A DNA stretch of 64,000 nt from JACPYF01 sp947085525. GTDB lineage: Bacteria > Patescibacteriota > Saccharimonadia > Saccharimonadales > Saccharimonadaceae. The notes beneath the pieces are model-generated. The model searched no databases, was not told the origin of the DNA, and saw only the letters and a list, made by a program, of their open reading frames with translations. Made by a program: the position numbers and the translations under genes. Each line of letters begins with the position of its first letter. The first letter of the stretch is position 1. The stretch covers positions 1 through 64,000 of the forward strand of contig CAMTWU010000001.1 in assembly GCA_947085525.1 (NCBI GenBank). Reading direction: 5' to 3'. This document shows positions 7,007 through 17,159 of this stretch, one piece after another.

Positions 7007-7881
7007 TACATCTTGGTCTCGTTAGCGCGCAAACGATCTATCCTATCCTGCAGCGGTGGATGAGTACTGAAAATTTTGCTGAAAAATCCAGCACGCATAG
7101 GATTGCTGAAAAACAAGTGTGCAGTAGATCCATTTTGACGCTTCATTGGACGAGAGTGCTTTTGTAATTTCTCTAACGCACTGGCTAGGCCTTCTGGATA
7201 ACGTGTTGTCAGTGCACCTGTAGAGTCAGCCAAATATTCTCGCTGACGTGAAACGGCGGCCTGTACTAATAGCGCAACAATAGGAGCCAGGATAATAGCG
7301 ACAATTCCAATTATCATAAATATTGGAGACGAATTGTTATTTTTGTTATCACTAAAGATCATCATTCTCAACACAACATCCGAAATCAATCCGATCGCAG
7401 CAACTAACCCAAATACAATCATGCTGACACGAATATCATAGTTCTGTACATGCCCCATTTCATGCGCCATGACGGCTTCGAGTTCACGATCATCCATGAC
7501 CTCCATTAGACCTGTTGTCGCCGCCACACTAGCATGACGAGGGTCTCGACCTGTCGCGAATGCATTGGGTGATGGGTCATCAATCACATAGACTTTTGGT
7601 GTAGGTAGCCCTGTCGCAATACTGAGGTTTTCTACTATGCGATACAGGCGTGGATTGTCTTTTTTCTCTATTGGATTAGCACCGGTCACAGCTAGTGCAA
7701 GCTTGCTAGCAGTGTAATATTGGATAACTGCATATATCAGAGCACCGACAGCAACGTAGTACAGCAAAGTCGGCTCGCCATAGTACAAGCTAATTCCCCA
7801 TCCTAAACCAGCAATAACAAACACAAAGACTAACATGATTAGTACTGTGTTACGTTTATTTGCAGCAATAGCTGAATACAT
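7006..7881 (-). CDS. htpX: HtpX-like M48 membrane metalloprotease
   Basis: 291 residues. M48 proteases of this type degrade misfolded membrane proteins. Two N-terminal membrane helices (residues ~15-60), the conserved DDPSPNAFATGR block, the zinc motif HEMGH near residue 140, two further helices (GLVAAIGLISDVVL and IIGIVAIILAPIVALLV), then the third zinc ligand region REYLADS. The ending THPPLQDRIDRL is typical. The start follows a GTAGGAGCA Shine-Dalgarno. It is 26 nt downstream of lemA, a frequent partner of htpX. Confidence 0.95.
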   Translation of the reverse strand: MYSAIAANKRNTVLIMLVFVFVIAGLGWGISLYYGEPTLLYYVAVGALIYAVIQYYTASKLALAVTGANPIEKKDNPRLYRIVENLSIATGLPTPKVYVIDDPSPNAFATGRDPRHASVAATTGLMEVMDDRELEAVMAHEMGHVQNYDIRVSMIVFGLVAAIGLISDVVLRMMIFSDNKNNNSSPIFMIIGIVAIILAPIVALLVQAAVSRQREYLADSTGALTTRYPEGLASALEKLQKHSRPMKRQNGSTAHLFFSNPMRAGFFSKIFSTHPPLQDRIDRLRANETKM

Positions 7882-7907
7882 TTAGACTTGCTCCTACGTG
7901 ATAAAAA

Positions 7908-8474
7908 TTAGAATTTTACGTCGACTGGCTTGTCGGCTTTTTCTTGTTCTAGCTCGTCTAGTTCGAAAAATTCTTTTTTCTTGAATCCGAAGATACCAGC
8001 AAAGAGGTTGTTCGGAAATAGTTCGATCTTTGTGTTGAGGTCACGAACACCGCCGTTATAGAAACGACGTGATGCTTGGATCTTGTCTTCTGTATCTACT
8101 AATTCAGCTTGCAGTTGTTGAAAGTTTTCGCTAGCTCGTAGTTGTGGATATGCTTCTGATACTGCAAACAAGCTCTTTAGAGCCGCTTCAAATTGGTTTT
8201 CAGCCTCAGCTGTTTCTTTGACGCCTTCAGCTTTCAAAGTATTCGCACGAGCTTCAGTTACAGCTGTAAACACTTCCCTTTCGTGCTTTGCGTACCCTTT
8301 GACGCTTTCGATCAAGTTCGGTATTAGATCCAAACGACGTTTGAGCTGTACTGTTATGTCGCTCCATGCTTCTTCTACGCGATTACGTAGTGTTATGAGA
8401 CCATTGTATGTCGCCCACAAAAAGATGACGAGTATCACAACGAGAACTGCAATCACGGTACCAATAATTTCCAT
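7908..8474 (-). CDS. lemA: LemA family protein
   Basis: 188 residues. One N-terminal membrane helix (IIGTVIAVLVVILVIFLWATY) with a short outside end, then a long helical domain with the family pattern TLRNRVEEAWSDITVQLKRRLDLIPNLIESVKGYA, split here by convention: RNRVEEAW and RRLDLIPNL are the diagnostic parts. The C-terminal RFYNGGVRDLNTKIELFP and NLFAGIFGF segments are also typical. The family's molecular role is unsettled, but pairing with HtpX is common. AAGGAGG lies 8 nt before the ATG, and an extended -10 promoter is seen upstream. Confidence 0.95.
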   Translation of the reverse strand: MEIIGTVIAVLVVILVIFLWATYNGLITLRNRVEEAWSDITVQLKRRLDLIPNLIESVKGYAKHEREVFTAVTEARANTLKAEGVKETAEAENQFEAALKSLFAVSEAYPQLRASENFQQLQAELVDTEDKIQASRRFYNGGVRDLNTKIELFPNNLFAGIFGFKKKEFFELDELEQEKADKPVDVKF

Positions 8475-8502
8475 ATAAGATTCCTCCTTGGTTAATACTT
8501 TA

Positions 8503-8511
8503 ATTATACCA
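8503..8511 (-). promoter_or_regulatory. Extended -10 promoter for lemA-htpX operon
   Basis: TGG followed by TATAAT on the minus strand, about 29 nt before the lemA start. No good -35 is visible, as expected for an extended -10. It leaves a short leader with a full AAGGAGG site. Confidence 0.7.
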
Positions 8512-8540
8512 CTTGGCTACGGTTAAATCTATCGATATTA

Positions 8541-8894
8541 CTAAGAAATAACTATTGCGCCGCTAGGTATACTCTGGCTCACAGTCAGACCATCGTCAAT
8601 AACATACTGAGGTGGATGCCATGGTGATAAGTTGTCAGGATTACCCCATATTTCCGTGAAAGCTGAGAAAATTGCAGCACGTGAAGCACTTTCGAGTGGA
8701 CCATCGCTGATATGACCCCACCTACCTTCAGTTTGTTGATTGAATTTCTGAAAAGCTTCAGCCCAGTCAACAATTTGTTCTATTTCCCGAGTAAGTTCGG
8801 CTAGTTTAGAATCGATAACTTTTGAATATTCTGGGTCGTTACCCGCTAGAACAAAGACATGCTTTTTGTCTGGATCAAAGCTTTTCTGTGTCAA
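8541..8894 (-). CDS. Hypothetical protein, possible 5' frameshift
   Basis: 117 residues if read from TTG at 8894. No family recognised; the protein is soluble, with Trp- and Pro-rich stretches (EIWGNPDNLSPWHPPQ). Odd: a strong AGAGGA site lies 6 nt before an ATG at 8907 in a different frame, which reads MKVSVDTEKL and then stops, while the long frame has no ribosome site. Either a single-base frameshift (mutation or sequencing error) separates the true start from the body, or the short frame is an upstream peptide. It sits just after fusA on the same strand. Confidence 0.55.
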   Translation of the reverse strand: MTQKSFDPDKKHVFVLAGNDPEYSKVIDSKLAELTREIEQIVDWAEAFQKFNQQTEGRWGHISDGPLESASRAAIFSAFTEIWGNPDNLSPWHPPQYVIDDGLTVSQSIPSGAIVIS

Positions 8895-8916
8895 CCGAGA
8901 CTTTCATAGTTATCCT

Positions 8917-10998
8917 CTATTTAGCGCGTTTTTCGATGATTTCCTGAGCCACGTTTGGTGGAACTTCCTCGTACTGTGCCAGCTCCATTGCAGATGCTGC
9001 ACGTCCTTGTGACATTGAACGTAAATCAGTTGTGTAACCAAACATACTCGCTAGTGGTACAAAACCAGTCACGACTTTGGCGCCCATGCGGTCTTCCATG
9101 CTCTCGATTCGTCCACGACGAGAGTTGAGATCGCCGATCACATCACCCATGAACTCCTCTGGAGTTGTGACTTCGACTTTCATGACTGGTTCGAGCAAGA
9201 TTGGACTAGCTTGTTTCACACCAGCACGTGTCGCTAATGCACCTGCCATCTTAAATGACAATTCAGACGAGTCAACATCGTGATAACTACCGTCATATAG
9301 TGTCGCTTTGACATCTACAACAGGGTAGCCAGCGATCACACCACCATCGAGAGTTTCGATGATACCGTTTTGTACCGGCTTGCGGTATTCTTGTGGTACA
9401 ACTCCACCTTTGATCTCGTCAAAGAATTCGAAGCCTTTGCCGGGTTCGTTTGGCTCTAGACGTAGCCATACGTCACCGTATTGACCACGACCACCAGATT
9501 GTTTGATGTATTTACCCTGTATTTCAGTACTTTTCTTGATTGTTTCACGGAAGGCTACTTGCGGTTGACCAATGTTGGCTTCTACCTTAAATTCACGCTT
9601 CATACGATCAACAATGATGTCGAGGTGTAGCTCACCCATTCCAGAGATGATTGTCTGACCAGTTTCTTCGTCGGTGTGTACGCGAAAAGTTGGGTCTTCT
9701 TCAGCTAGGCGTTGCAGCGCAAGGCTCATTTTTTCTTGGTCGGCTTTGGTTTTAGGTTCAATCGCAATTGCAACTGGAGGTTCTGGGAAATCAATGCTTT
9801 CTAGTGTAATTGGTTTTGCCACATCAGCGAGGGTCGTACCGGTTGTAGTGTTCTTGAGTCCTACAACAGCTGCGATATCACCAGCAGAGATTTCATCAAT
9901 GTCTTCGCGCTTGTCAGCATGCATACGGACGATTCGGCCGATACGCTCTTTGTCACCGGTTGTGGTGTTGAGTACGTAGCTACCAGCAGCAACTTTACCG
10001 CTATATACACGGATAAAAATTAGTTTTCCAACAAATGGGTCGTTAGCAATTTTAAATGCGAGCGCAGCGAGAGGTTCTTTCTCGTCAGGTTTTCGTTCAA
10101 CTTCGTCACCAGTTTTAGGATGATTACCCCATATAGAACCAGCATCTAGTGGACTCGGTAGATATTCGTTGACTAGGTCTAGGACTTTTTCAACGATCAC
10201 ACCACGACCATCACCACCAGTTACTAGGTAAAATTCACCAGTTAGTACGCTTTTACGTAGAGCGGCTTTAAGCTCATCAATAGTGATTGAATCTTCGCCT
10301 TCTTCTAGGTACTTTTCGAACAATGTATCGTCAGCTTCGACTGCAGATTCAACCAATAGTTGACGTGCATTTTTGGCTTTGTCAGCCATGTCAGCTGGTA
10401 TTTCGCCTTCTATAAGTTCATGGTCTGTGAAATCTTTGTATGTATAAGCTTTCATATCTACTAGGTCGATAACACCGTTGATGTTTTTTTCAAAACCAAT
10501 TGGCAAGTGAATTGGTAGCGCCTTTTTAGATAGACGAGCATGTAGACTGTCGAGAGATTTGTAAAAATCACCACCAGTTTGGTTGATCTTGTTGATGAAA
10601 CAGATACGAGGCACGCGGTATTTGTTCGCCTGGCGCCATACAGTTTCTGTCTGAGCTTCTACACCCATCTTGCCGTCGAATACAACAACCGCACCATCGA
10701 GTACACGTAGAGAACGTTCTACCTCGGCGGTAAAGTCAATGTGGCCAGGTGTGTCGATAATGTTGATTTTGTGATCTTTCCAAAAACAAGTCACGGCAGC
10801 AGATGTAATTGTGATTCCACGTTCACGCTCTTGCTCCATCCAGTCAGTTGTTGTTTCACCTTCGTGAACCGCACCAATTTTGTGCGATAGACCGGTTCGG
10901 TACAAAATACCTTCGGTAGTGGTGGTTTTTCCTGCGTCAATATGAGCAATGATGCCGATATTACGGAATTTATCTAGGGTATAGTTTTTAGCTGCCAT
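8917..10998 (-). CDS. fusA: Translation elongation factor G
   Basis: 693 residues from ATG 10998 ([11 protein letters not shown]). GTPase that drives ribosomal translocation and, with RRF, recycling. G1 [13 protein letters not shown], switch regions [12 protein letters not shown]3 DTPGHIDF, G4 NKINQ (variant of NKMD), then domains II-V with the conserved [10 protein letters not shown] and RRGRIESME blocks. A longer open frame to 11094 exists but its extra 32 residues match nothing. It lies downstream of rpsL-rpsG as in the str operon, but with a plus-strand gene inserted between. Confidence 0.97.
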   Translation of the reverse strand: MAAKNYTLDKFRNIGIIAHIDAGKTTTTEGILYRTGLSHKIGAVHEGETTTDWMEQERERGITITSAAVTCFWKDHKINIIDTPGHIDFTAEVERSLRVLDGAVVVFDGKMGVEAQTETVWRQANKYRVPRICFINKINQTGGDFYKSLDSLHARLSKKALPIHLPIGFEKNINGVIDLVDMKAYTYKDFTDHELIEGEIPADMADKAKNARQLLVESAVEADDTLFEKYLEEGEDSITIDELKAALRKSVLTGEFYLVTGGDGRGVIVEKVLDLVNEYLPSPLDAGSIWGNHPKTGDEVERKPDEKEPLAALAFKIANDPFVGKLIFIRVYSGKVAAGSYVLNTTTGDKERIGRIVRMHADKREDIDEISAGDIAAVVGLKNTTTGTTLADVAKPITLESIDFPEPPVAIAIEPKTKADQEKMSLALQRLAEEDPTFRVHTDEETGQTIISGMGELHLDIIVDRMKREFKVEANIGQPQVAFRETIKKSTEIQGKYIKQSGGRGQYGDVWLRLEPNEPGKGFEFFDEIKGGVVPQEYRKPVQNGIIETLDGGVIAGYPVVDVKATLYDGSYHDVDSSELSFKMAGALATRAGVKQASPILLEPVMKVEVTTPEEFMGDVIGDLNSRRGRIESMEDRMGAKVVTGFVPLASMFGYTTDLRSMSQGRAASAMELAQYEEVPPNVAQEIIEKRAK

Positions 10999-11138
10999 GA
11001 TGGTTTCTTTGGTAGTCCTTTCCGCCAGCTGGCGGATTAAATTAATTAGTTTTACGTCACCTCTGTTGCAAATTTTGACAACAGGGAAAAACACTTACTG
11101 TCAATTGTACCAGATATATAACCCTTTGGCCACCCCTA

Positions 11139-11167
11139 TTGCAAACATGAGTGTTTTGTGCTATAAT
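11139..11167 (+). promoter_or_regulatory. Promoter giving a leaderless mRNA
   Basis: TTGCAA (11139-11144), 17-nt spacer, extended TGC-TATAAT (11162-11167). The ATG of the next gene begins 7 nt after the -10 box, where transcription itself should start. Confidence 0.8.
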
Positions 11168-11173
11168 GCAGCC

Positions 11174-11593
11174 ATGACAGAACAATCTTTTCCAGAAGAG
11201 CCAAAGAACTTAGGCTTCCAAAGATCTAGCTTGGATGGTATTGGCGATCAAGCAGGTGTCTCCATAGATGATGCTAGAGAGCAAGGTATATTAACCCCTG
11301 CACAGGAAAGAACTATGGGTATTAGCGCTGTAGAAGGTAGCTCACTACTCGATGAAAACGAGGTTAACGCTGAGCTAGGTATGATTGAACCTACAATTGC
11401 CACTATTAATAAATGGTCAGATGACGCAAGTGTACTGTATACCAGCGATGGTAGAGCATGGTTATGTGCCCTCGATGAAGATGATAAACCTTTCATTAAA
11501 GTCCCTGCGACAAACAGTGTCGGAAATGATAATGAAATCCTTCATAAACATGTAGGAAACTTACTTTCAGATTTATACGAAAAAGCTGCTTAG
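11174..11593 (+). CDS. Hypothetical acidic protein, leaderless
   Basis: 139 residues from ATG 11174 (MTEQSFPEEP). No family recognised; acidic, soluble, no signal or membrane segment. The longer open frame back to 10997 is not used, because the promoter -10 box lies directly before this ATG and there is no Shine-Dalgarno. It is inserted between fusA and rpsG on the opposite strand, and its stop codon overlaps the rpsG stop (convergent, 4-nt overlap). Confidence 0.75.
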   Translation: MTEQSFPEEPKNLGFQRSSLDGIGDQAGVSIDDAREQGILTPAQERTMGISAVEGSSLLDENEVNAELGMIEPTIATINKWSDDASVLYTSDGRAWLCALDEDDKPFIKVPATNSVGNDNEILHKHVGNLLSDLYEKAA

Positions 11594-12066
11594 CGAGCGA
11601 AGTGAGCGAAAGCACGGTTGGCTTCGGCCATTTTGTGGGTGTCTTCTTTTTTCTTGAAGGCTGCACCAGTTTGGTTATAAGCATCTACGATTTCGGCGCC
11701 TAGACGTTGTTCGTAAGGCATACCTTTTCGAGCGCGAGCAGATTGCACTAGCCATGAAAATGCATAGTGAAGTTGACGGTGACCTTGGATTGGAAATGGA
11801 ATCTGGTAGTTTGCACCACCAACACGTCGAGATTTTACTTCAAAGTTTGGTGAAACGTTCTTTAGAGCTGTTTCGAATATTTCTAGTGGATCCTCTGATT
11901 TCAACTTTTTAGCGGCATACTCTAGCGCACCATATACTTGGCGCTCAGCGAGAAGCTTTTTGCCGTTGAGCATGCTTTTGTTGATCAAACGTTGGACCAA
12001 AATAGATTGGTATTTGCGATCTGGATCTAAGCGTCGTTGAAGAGATTTGGTTACTTTACGTGGCAT
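11590..12066 (-). CDS. rpsG: 30S ribosomal protein S7
   Basis: 158 residues, normal length. S7 nucleates assembly of the 30S head and binds 16S rRNA near the exit site. N-terminal RRLDPDRKYQSILVQRLINKSMLNGKK, the GGANYQIP motif with PFPIQGHRQLHYAFSWL, and the C-terminal NRAFAHF region are characteristic (quoted here in short pieces). ATG start overlaps the rpsL stop by one base, so the two are coupled. Confidence 0.97.
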   Translation of the reverse strand: MPRKVTKSLQRRLDPDRKYQSILVQRLINKSMLNGKKLLAERQVYGALEYAAKKLKSEDPLEIFETALKNVSPNFEVKSRRVGGANYQIPFPIQGHRQLHYAFSWLVQSARARKGMPYEQRLGAEIVDAYNQTGAAFKKKEDTHKMAEANRAFAHFAR

Positions 12067-12479
12067 TATTTACTCTCCTTTTTGGCACCGTATTTACTAC
12101 GGCGTTGTTTACGGTCAGCGACACCCTGAAGGTCAAGCGCACCACGAACAATGTGGTAACGAACACCCGGAAGGTCTTTTACTCGCCCACCACGAACTAG
12201 CACAACGGCGTGTTCCTGTAGGTTGTGACCTTCCCCACCGATGTATGCCCAGACTTCTTGTCCGTTAGACAGACGTACACGAGCTACTTTACGTAGGGCT
12301 GAGTTCGGTTTTTTTGGTGTCTTTGTAGTTACTTTTACACAAACACCACGCTTCAATGGTGCGTTTTGGTCATAGTAACGAGTCTTTAGGGTATTTTGAA
12401 TACGACCTAATGCAGGACTCTTACTCTTTTTGCCAGCCGTTTTTCGCGGCTTGCGAACCAATTGATTGATTGTTGGCAT
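12066..12479 (-). CDS. rpsL: 30S ribosomal protein S12
   Basis: 137 residues. S12 sits at the decoding centre. Conserved [17 protein letters not shown] and [23 protein letters not shown] blocks are present with the lysines at the classical streptomycin-resistance positions unchanged (TPKKPNSA and [10 protein letters not shown]). First gene of a short rpsL-rpsG unit with a GGAG site some 15 nt before ATG. Confidence 0.97.
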   Translation of the reverse strand: MPTINQLVRKPRKTAGKKSKSPALGRIQNTLKTRYYDQNAPLKRGVCVKVTTKTPKKPNSALRKVARVRLSNGQEVWAYIGGEGHNLQEHAVVLVRGGRVKDLPGVRYHIVRGALDLQGVADRKQRRSKYGAKKESK

Positions 12480-12617
12480 ATTAAAAAATATTCTCCGTTA
12501 AATTACTTTGATCTGGCGTTATTTTCAGCATAAATAACTACCACTTTCTTTGGTTCATACAAAAATCTGTACACACTCGCATGATTTTTGTCAGTCCAAA
12601 GAGGAAACTCACCTGTT

Positions 12618-12646
12618 ATTGTAGCAAATTTTACCTAAGAAGACAA
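12618..12646 (-). promoter_or_regulatory. Promoter for rpsL-rpsG
   Basis: On the minus strand: TTGTCT (12646-12641), exactly 17 nt, then TACAAT (12623-12618) with TGC just before it. It predicts a leader of about 130 nt that contains no gene. No recognised riboswitch or S7-binding mimic was identified. Confidence 0.75.
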
Positions 12647-12675
12647 GTCATTCATGCTTCAGAAAGAAGATAGGC

Positions 12676-13242
12676 CTAACGAGCTGTCACAAAATAACAA
12701 ATAATGGCGTTTGGGCGATCGGGTACCTGCGTGTTGTAGTCGTACTCTTGCGTCATATCGCTTGGACATTTATTACCGTCAAAAATCTGCATTACAACAA
12801 TTGAACCTGATGGGTGATTGTATCTGACAAAAGGACCTAAGCGATAACCATCTCCCGCAGGCTTCCGGGTTCCTTGTGACAAAGAACCCACTTTTTTTAG
12901 TTCGGTATTAAGTGTATTGCTCGGGTGTTCTATAGTTGGAATGGAAGGAAATAGATCACGACAATCAGTTTGGCCATCACTATCAATGTCAGGAAATCCA
13001 TTACCGAGGCAGTAATAGCCGTCTGGCATACTTGGATAAGATCTATATGTTGCCTTGTAGAGTTTGAATTGTTTGTCCCAAGCTTTCACTTCGTCATACC
13101 TAACTACATTTAAAGCTTGTTTCGTCCATGCATTATATGCAGTCAAAAGAATTGTCGCTAATATAGCAATGATAGCAATGATTACTAGTATTTCTACGAT
13201 GGTAAAAGCACGTTGTTTATGAGTATTTCCCACTCTAAGCAT
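12676..13242 (-). CDS. Type IV pilin-like prepilin (1)
   Basis: 188 residues. N-terminal RAFTIVEILVIIAIIAILA is a class III-like prepilin signal: short basic leader, cleavage before Phe, Glu at mature position 5, then a hydrophobic helix. The C-terminal domain has four cysteines that could form two disulfides. Mature protein would be a minor pilin or pseudopilin inserted in the inner membrane before assembly. It stands alone, without assembly genes nearby. A TAGAAT box lies 6 nt before the ATG, so the mRNA is probably leaderless. One of four such genes in the window. Confidence 0.88.
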   Translation of the reverse strand: MLRVGNTHKQRAFTIVEILVIIAIIAILATILLTAYNAWTKQALNVVRYDEVKAWDKQFKLYKATYRSYPSMPDGYYCLGNGFPDIDSDGQTDCRDLFPSIPTIEHPSNTLNTELKKVGSLSQGTRKPAGDGYRLGPFVRYNHPSGSIVVMQIFDGNKCPSDMTQEYDYNTQVPDRPNAIICYFVTAR

Positions 13243-13303
13243 GTGCTTATTCTAAATCAAGTCTACTCAAAAAGCTAGGCGTATCAGGTTTACATGTTCA
13301 TTA

Positions 13304-13337
13304 TAGAAAATAGCCTTCTCATGAAGGCTATTTTCTA
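13304..13337 (-). terminator. Strong hairpin after rpoC
   Basis: A perfect 15-bp stem (13304-13318 with 13323-13337) with a TCAT loop, 18 nt beyond the rpoC stop. The T-run is imperfect, but stem strength and position fit an rpoBC terminator. Confidence 0.75.
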
Positions 13338-13355
13338 TAGAGGATTGCCAGCTAT

Positions 13356-16300
13356 TTAAGCTTCTACTTCTGAGTCCACTTCGGCTGCGAGGTCACGAGC
13401 ACCAGTTCCAACAGGAATCTTGCGTCCGATGATAACGTTTTCTTTCAGACCATACAAGTTGTCTTGACGACCAGTTACAGCTGCGTTGATCAATACACGA
13501 GTTGTGTCTTGGAAACTAGCTGCAGAGAGGAAGCTGTCACTCCAGATTGATACTTTGGTGATACCTAGTAGCAGTTGAGTAAACTGAGCTGGCTCTTTCT
13601 TGTCATTAACCAAGTTTTCGTTAGATTCGATAACCAAAGCTTTGGATACGATATCACCAGTCACAAACAAGCTGTCGCCTGGATCTTCGATCTGCACACG
13701 GCTAAACATCTGTCGCACGATGATCTCGAGGTGTTTGTCAGCAATGTTCTGACCCTGAGATGCATAGATACGTAGGACGTCGTTGATGATGTAGCGTTGT
13801 GTTGCTTCGATACTCTTGAGGCGCATCAAATCGTGAAGGTTAATTGAACCAGCAGTCAAACGGTCACCAGCGGTTACTATGTCACCATCCTTTGCAGTCA
13901 ACTGGTGAGTGCTAGGTACTTCGTAACGTGCAGGTGTTTGATCGCTGCTAGAGACAATCACTTCTTCTTTTGTGACATCAACAATACCGTCAAATGGTGC
14001 AATCAATGGCTCCTCACCACCTTTTTTAGCTGCAAGAACATCGCCAGCGAGAACTTCTGTGCCAGATTTAACTTGGGCTTTACGCTTTTCAAGTTTCAAT
14101 TTCTTGACCTTGGCTTTTGCAGGAGTTACCTGGAGGACATATTTGTTGCCGTCTTCCCAGATTTGCAAAGTACCGTCAATTTCAGCTAGCAACGCTTCAC
14201 CCTTTGGAGTTCGAGCTTCGAACAATTCGTCTACACGGGGTAGACCCTGGGTGATATCGGCTGCACCGGCAACACCAGAGGCGTGAAAGTTACGTAGCGT
14301 TAGCTGCGTACCAGGTTCACCAACAGACTGAGCTGCGATAACACCAACTGGCTGCGCGACATCAATCAACTTACCAGTTGCCATGTCGAGTCCGTAGCTC
14401 TTTTGTGGGATACCACGTAGGTTCTTGGCAGTAAGTACGCTAAAGATGCGTGCCTCGGTAATTTTGTCGTCAGCATTAATAGCATCTGCAATTTCACGAG
14501 TAATCAATTGACCAGCCTTTACGTGATCACCGATCTTTTCAGCAGCATAACGACTGTATAGACGGTCACCAAAGTCGATCATAGTCTCAAGAGTTTCAGA
14601 ACGATAGATTGTGAAACCTGTGTCGTTTGAATCTTCTTTGACCGTAAAGACATCTTGGCTCACGTCGACTAGACGACGGGTTAAATAACCAGAGTCAGCA
14701 GTCTTGAGCGCGGTGTCGATCAGACCTTTACGCGTACCACGAGTGGCAACGAAGGCTTCAAGTTGTGAGAGACCTTTTTTGAAACTAGAACGGATAGGCA
14801 GCTCGATTTCTTTACCAGTTGCATCAACCATTGTTCCTAGCATTGCAGTCGCAAGTTTGATGTTATCGATACTACCACGAGCACCAGAGTTCACCATGAC
14901 ACTGACTGATGTGTCAGAATCTTTCAGCTTGTCTTCGACAACTGCGATAGCTTTTTTGTCGATACCACGCCATGCGCTCACAGTCAGACTGTAACGTTCT
15001 TCTTCTGTAATCAAACCTTCTTCGAATTGATCAGAAATCTGAGTTGCTTGTTTTTCACCTTCATCGATGAGGCCTTCCATTTCTGGAACGTCAAAGTAAT
15101 CATCCATACCGGTTGATACAGCAGCTGCTGTCGCGTATTCAAGTGCGAGATCTTTGATGCTATCAGCAGTTACAGCAGTTGTTTCACTACCGTAAGTTTC
15201 AAAAATACGAGCTAGAACTTTGTTGAGTGCCTTTTTAGTCATAACTTCGTTAACATATGGGAAGTCTTTGATCAGCGACTCGTTAAAGTACACACGACCT
15301 AGAGTTGTGTCACGTAGTTGACCTTTGGTGTGTACACGAATTGGGGTTTGGAGTTTAATGATTCCCTTTTCGTATGAGTGTACAGCCTCGGTTACTGAAC
15401 TAAATAGTCTCTTTTCAGTTTGAGCATCTGGTTTCGGATATGTCAGGTAGTAACAACCGAGCACGATATCCTGTGCGATGTTCAGTACTGGTGTACCATC
15501 GGCAGGTTTTAGCAAGTTGTTAGTAGCAGACATCAAGTCACGAGCTTCAGCCTGTGCAGCGTCAGATAGTGGCAAGTGAACAGCCATTTGGTCACCATCA
15601 AAGTCAGCGTTAAATCCAGCACAAACTAGAGGGTGTAGCTGAATTGCTTTACCTTCAATTAGTTTTGGTTGGAATGACTGAATAGACAAACGGTGTAGTG
15701 ATGGTGCACGGTTTAGGAGCACGTATTTACCTTTGATCACTTCGTCCAATGCGTCCCAGATGATAGTGTTTCCACTCTCGATCAAACGAGTTGCGCTGCG
15801 GATGTTGTGAGCATGCTCACCACGTAGTAGCCAGCTAATTACAAATGGTTTGAACAGTTCAAGCGCCATTTGTTTAGGTAGACCACATTGGTGGATCTTG
15901 AGTTCTGGACCAGCCACAATAACTGAACGACCAGAATAATCAACACGTTTACCTAGAAGGTTCTGACGGAAACGTCCTTGCTTACCCTTGAGCATGTCGC
16001 TCAAAGATTTGAGCTTACGACGGCCACCAGTTGCGTTCACCGCACGGTTACCACGAGCTGCAGAGTTGTCGACTAGTGCGTCAACAGCTTCCTGAAGCAT
16101 ACGCATTTCGTTGCGGCGGATAACTTCTGGAGCATTAAGGTCAATCAATTTCTTGAGACGGTTGTTTCGGTTAATCACACGACGGTAGAGGTCGTTTAGG
16201 TCAGATGTCGCGAAACGACCACCAGTTAGTTGCACCATAGGACGTAGGTCCGGTGGAATCACAGGTAGAACCGACATTGTCATGTTGATTGGCTTGATAC

Positions 16301-17159
16301 CAGCACGTTGCATACCCTCTAGAACTTTGAGGCGCTTGAGGATTTTCTTTTGCTTTTGGCCTTTACTAGCAGCAGCTTCTTCGGACAGACTTTCGATCAA
16401 TTTCTCGAGGTCGATTTGCTCTAGTAGTGCTTTGAGTGCTTCACCACCCATACCAACTTTGACGATATCTGCGTAGTCGTCAGGCAGGTTACGGTATTCA
16501 ATTTCACCCAGCAAAGCAGATTTAACTAAACCATCTAATTGAGCTTTTTTGGTTGCAAACGCTTCGGCTACTGCTTCGAGTTCTTTTGTCTGTTCAGCTG
16601 CAAGTTTCTTGATATCAGCTTTCTCGTCTTCTGCTTCTTTTTCATAACGAATTTTGATCGCTGCAGAGCCAGCTTCTAGTTCAGCTTCAGCATCAGCGAG
16701 TAGTTTTTCGCGTTTTTCGGTGTCGACACCTAGGATGACGTAGCTTGCAAAGTAAGCGACACGTTCGAGGTTACGAACAGTCATACCGAGCAATAGTCCC
16801 ATGGCAGATGGTGTACCACGCATGAACCAAATGTGCGCAACAGGTGCTGCTAGGCCGATGTGACCCATTCGTTCACGACGAACAATTGATCGAGTGACTA
16901 GTTCGCCACTCTTATCAACTGCTGCTTCGCGAGAACGAACACCTTTTAGTTTTGCATCGTGTGGGTTGATGTCTTTGACTGGACCAAAGATCCTCTCACA
17001 GAACAATCCGTCACGTTCAGGTTTCTGGGTTCGATAGTTAATCGTTTCTGGTTTTGTTACTTCACCGTAACTCCATTTTTTGATGTCTTCTGCACTAGCA
17101 ACTGCTAGTCGAACTGCATCAAAGTCGGCGATACTGGTGTTTGCGATAATACGACTCAT
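13356..17159 (-). CDS. rpoC: RNA polymerase beta' subunit
   Basis: 1267 residues. Carries the catalytic NADFDGDQMAVH magnesium loop (three Asp) near residue 500. RLIESGNTIIWDALDEVI, the trigger-loop/bridge-helix area (GARGSIDNIKLATAMLG-type) and the C-terminal VGEPGTQLTLRNFH block are also present. It appears compact. The four-cysteine N-terminal zinc ribbon of typical beta' is not seen: residues 50-100 have only a single Cys (GLFCERIFGPV) and no CxxC pairs. ATG overlaps the rpoB stop by one base. Confidence 0.97.
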   Translation of the reverse strand: MSRIIANTSIADFDAVRLAVASAEDIKKWSYGEVTKPETINYRTQKPERDGLFCERIFGPVKDINPHDAKLKGVRSREAAVDKSGELVTRSIVRRERMGHIGLAAPVAHIWFMRGTPSAMGLLLGMTVRNLERVAYFASYVILGVDTEKREKLLADAEAELEAGSAAIKIRYEKEAEDEKADIKKLAAEQTKELEAVAEAFATKKAQLDGLVKSALLGEIEYRNLPDDYADIVKVGMGGEALKALLEQIDLEKLIESLSEEAAASKGQKQKKILKRLKVLEGMQRAGIKPINMTMSVLPVIPPDLRPMVQLTGGRFATSDLNDLYRRVINRNNRLKKLIDLNAPEVIRRNEMRMLQEAVDALVDNSAARGNRAVNATGGRRKLKSLSDMLKGKQGRFRQNLLGKRVDYSGRSVIVAGPELKIHQCGLPKQMALELFKPFVISWLLRGEHAHNIRSATRLIESGNTIIWDALDEVIKGKYVLLNRAPSLHRLSIQSFQPKLIEGKAIQLHPLVCAGFNADFDGDQMAVHLPLSDAAQAEARDLMSATNNLLKPADGTPVLNIAQDIVLGCYYLTYPKPDAQTEKRLFSSVTEAVHSYEKGIIKLQTPIRVHTKGQLRDTTLGRVYFNESLIKDFPYVNEVMTKKALNKVLARIFETYGSETTAVTADSIKDLALEYATAAAVSTGMDDYFDVPEMEGLIDEGEKQATQISDQFEEGLITEEERYSLTVSAWRGIDKKAIAVVEDKLKDSDTSVSVMVNSGARGSIDNIKLATAMLGTMVDATGKEIELPIRSSFKKGLSQLEAFVATRGTRKGLIDTALKTADSGYLTRRLVDVSQDVFTVKEDSNDTGFTIYRSETLETMIDFGDRLYSRYAAEKIGDHVKAGQLITREIADAINADDKITEARIFSVLTAKNLRGIPQKSYGLDMATGKLIDVAQPVGVIAAQSVGEPGTQLTLRNFHASGVAGAADITQGLPRVDELFEARTPKGEALLAEIDGTLQIWEDGNKYVLQVTPAKAKVKKLKLEKRKAQVKSGTEVLAGDVLAAKKGGEEPLIAPFDGIVDVTKEEVIVSSSDQTPARYEVPSTHQLTAKDGDIVTAGDRLTAGSINLHDLMRLKSIEATQRYIINDVLRIYASQGQNIADKHLEIIVRQMFSRVQIEDPGDSLFVTGDIVSKALVIESNENLVNDKKEPAQFTQLLLGITKVSIWSDSFLSAASFQDTTRVLINAAVTGRQDNLYGLKENVIIGRKIPVGTGARDLAAEVDSEVEA

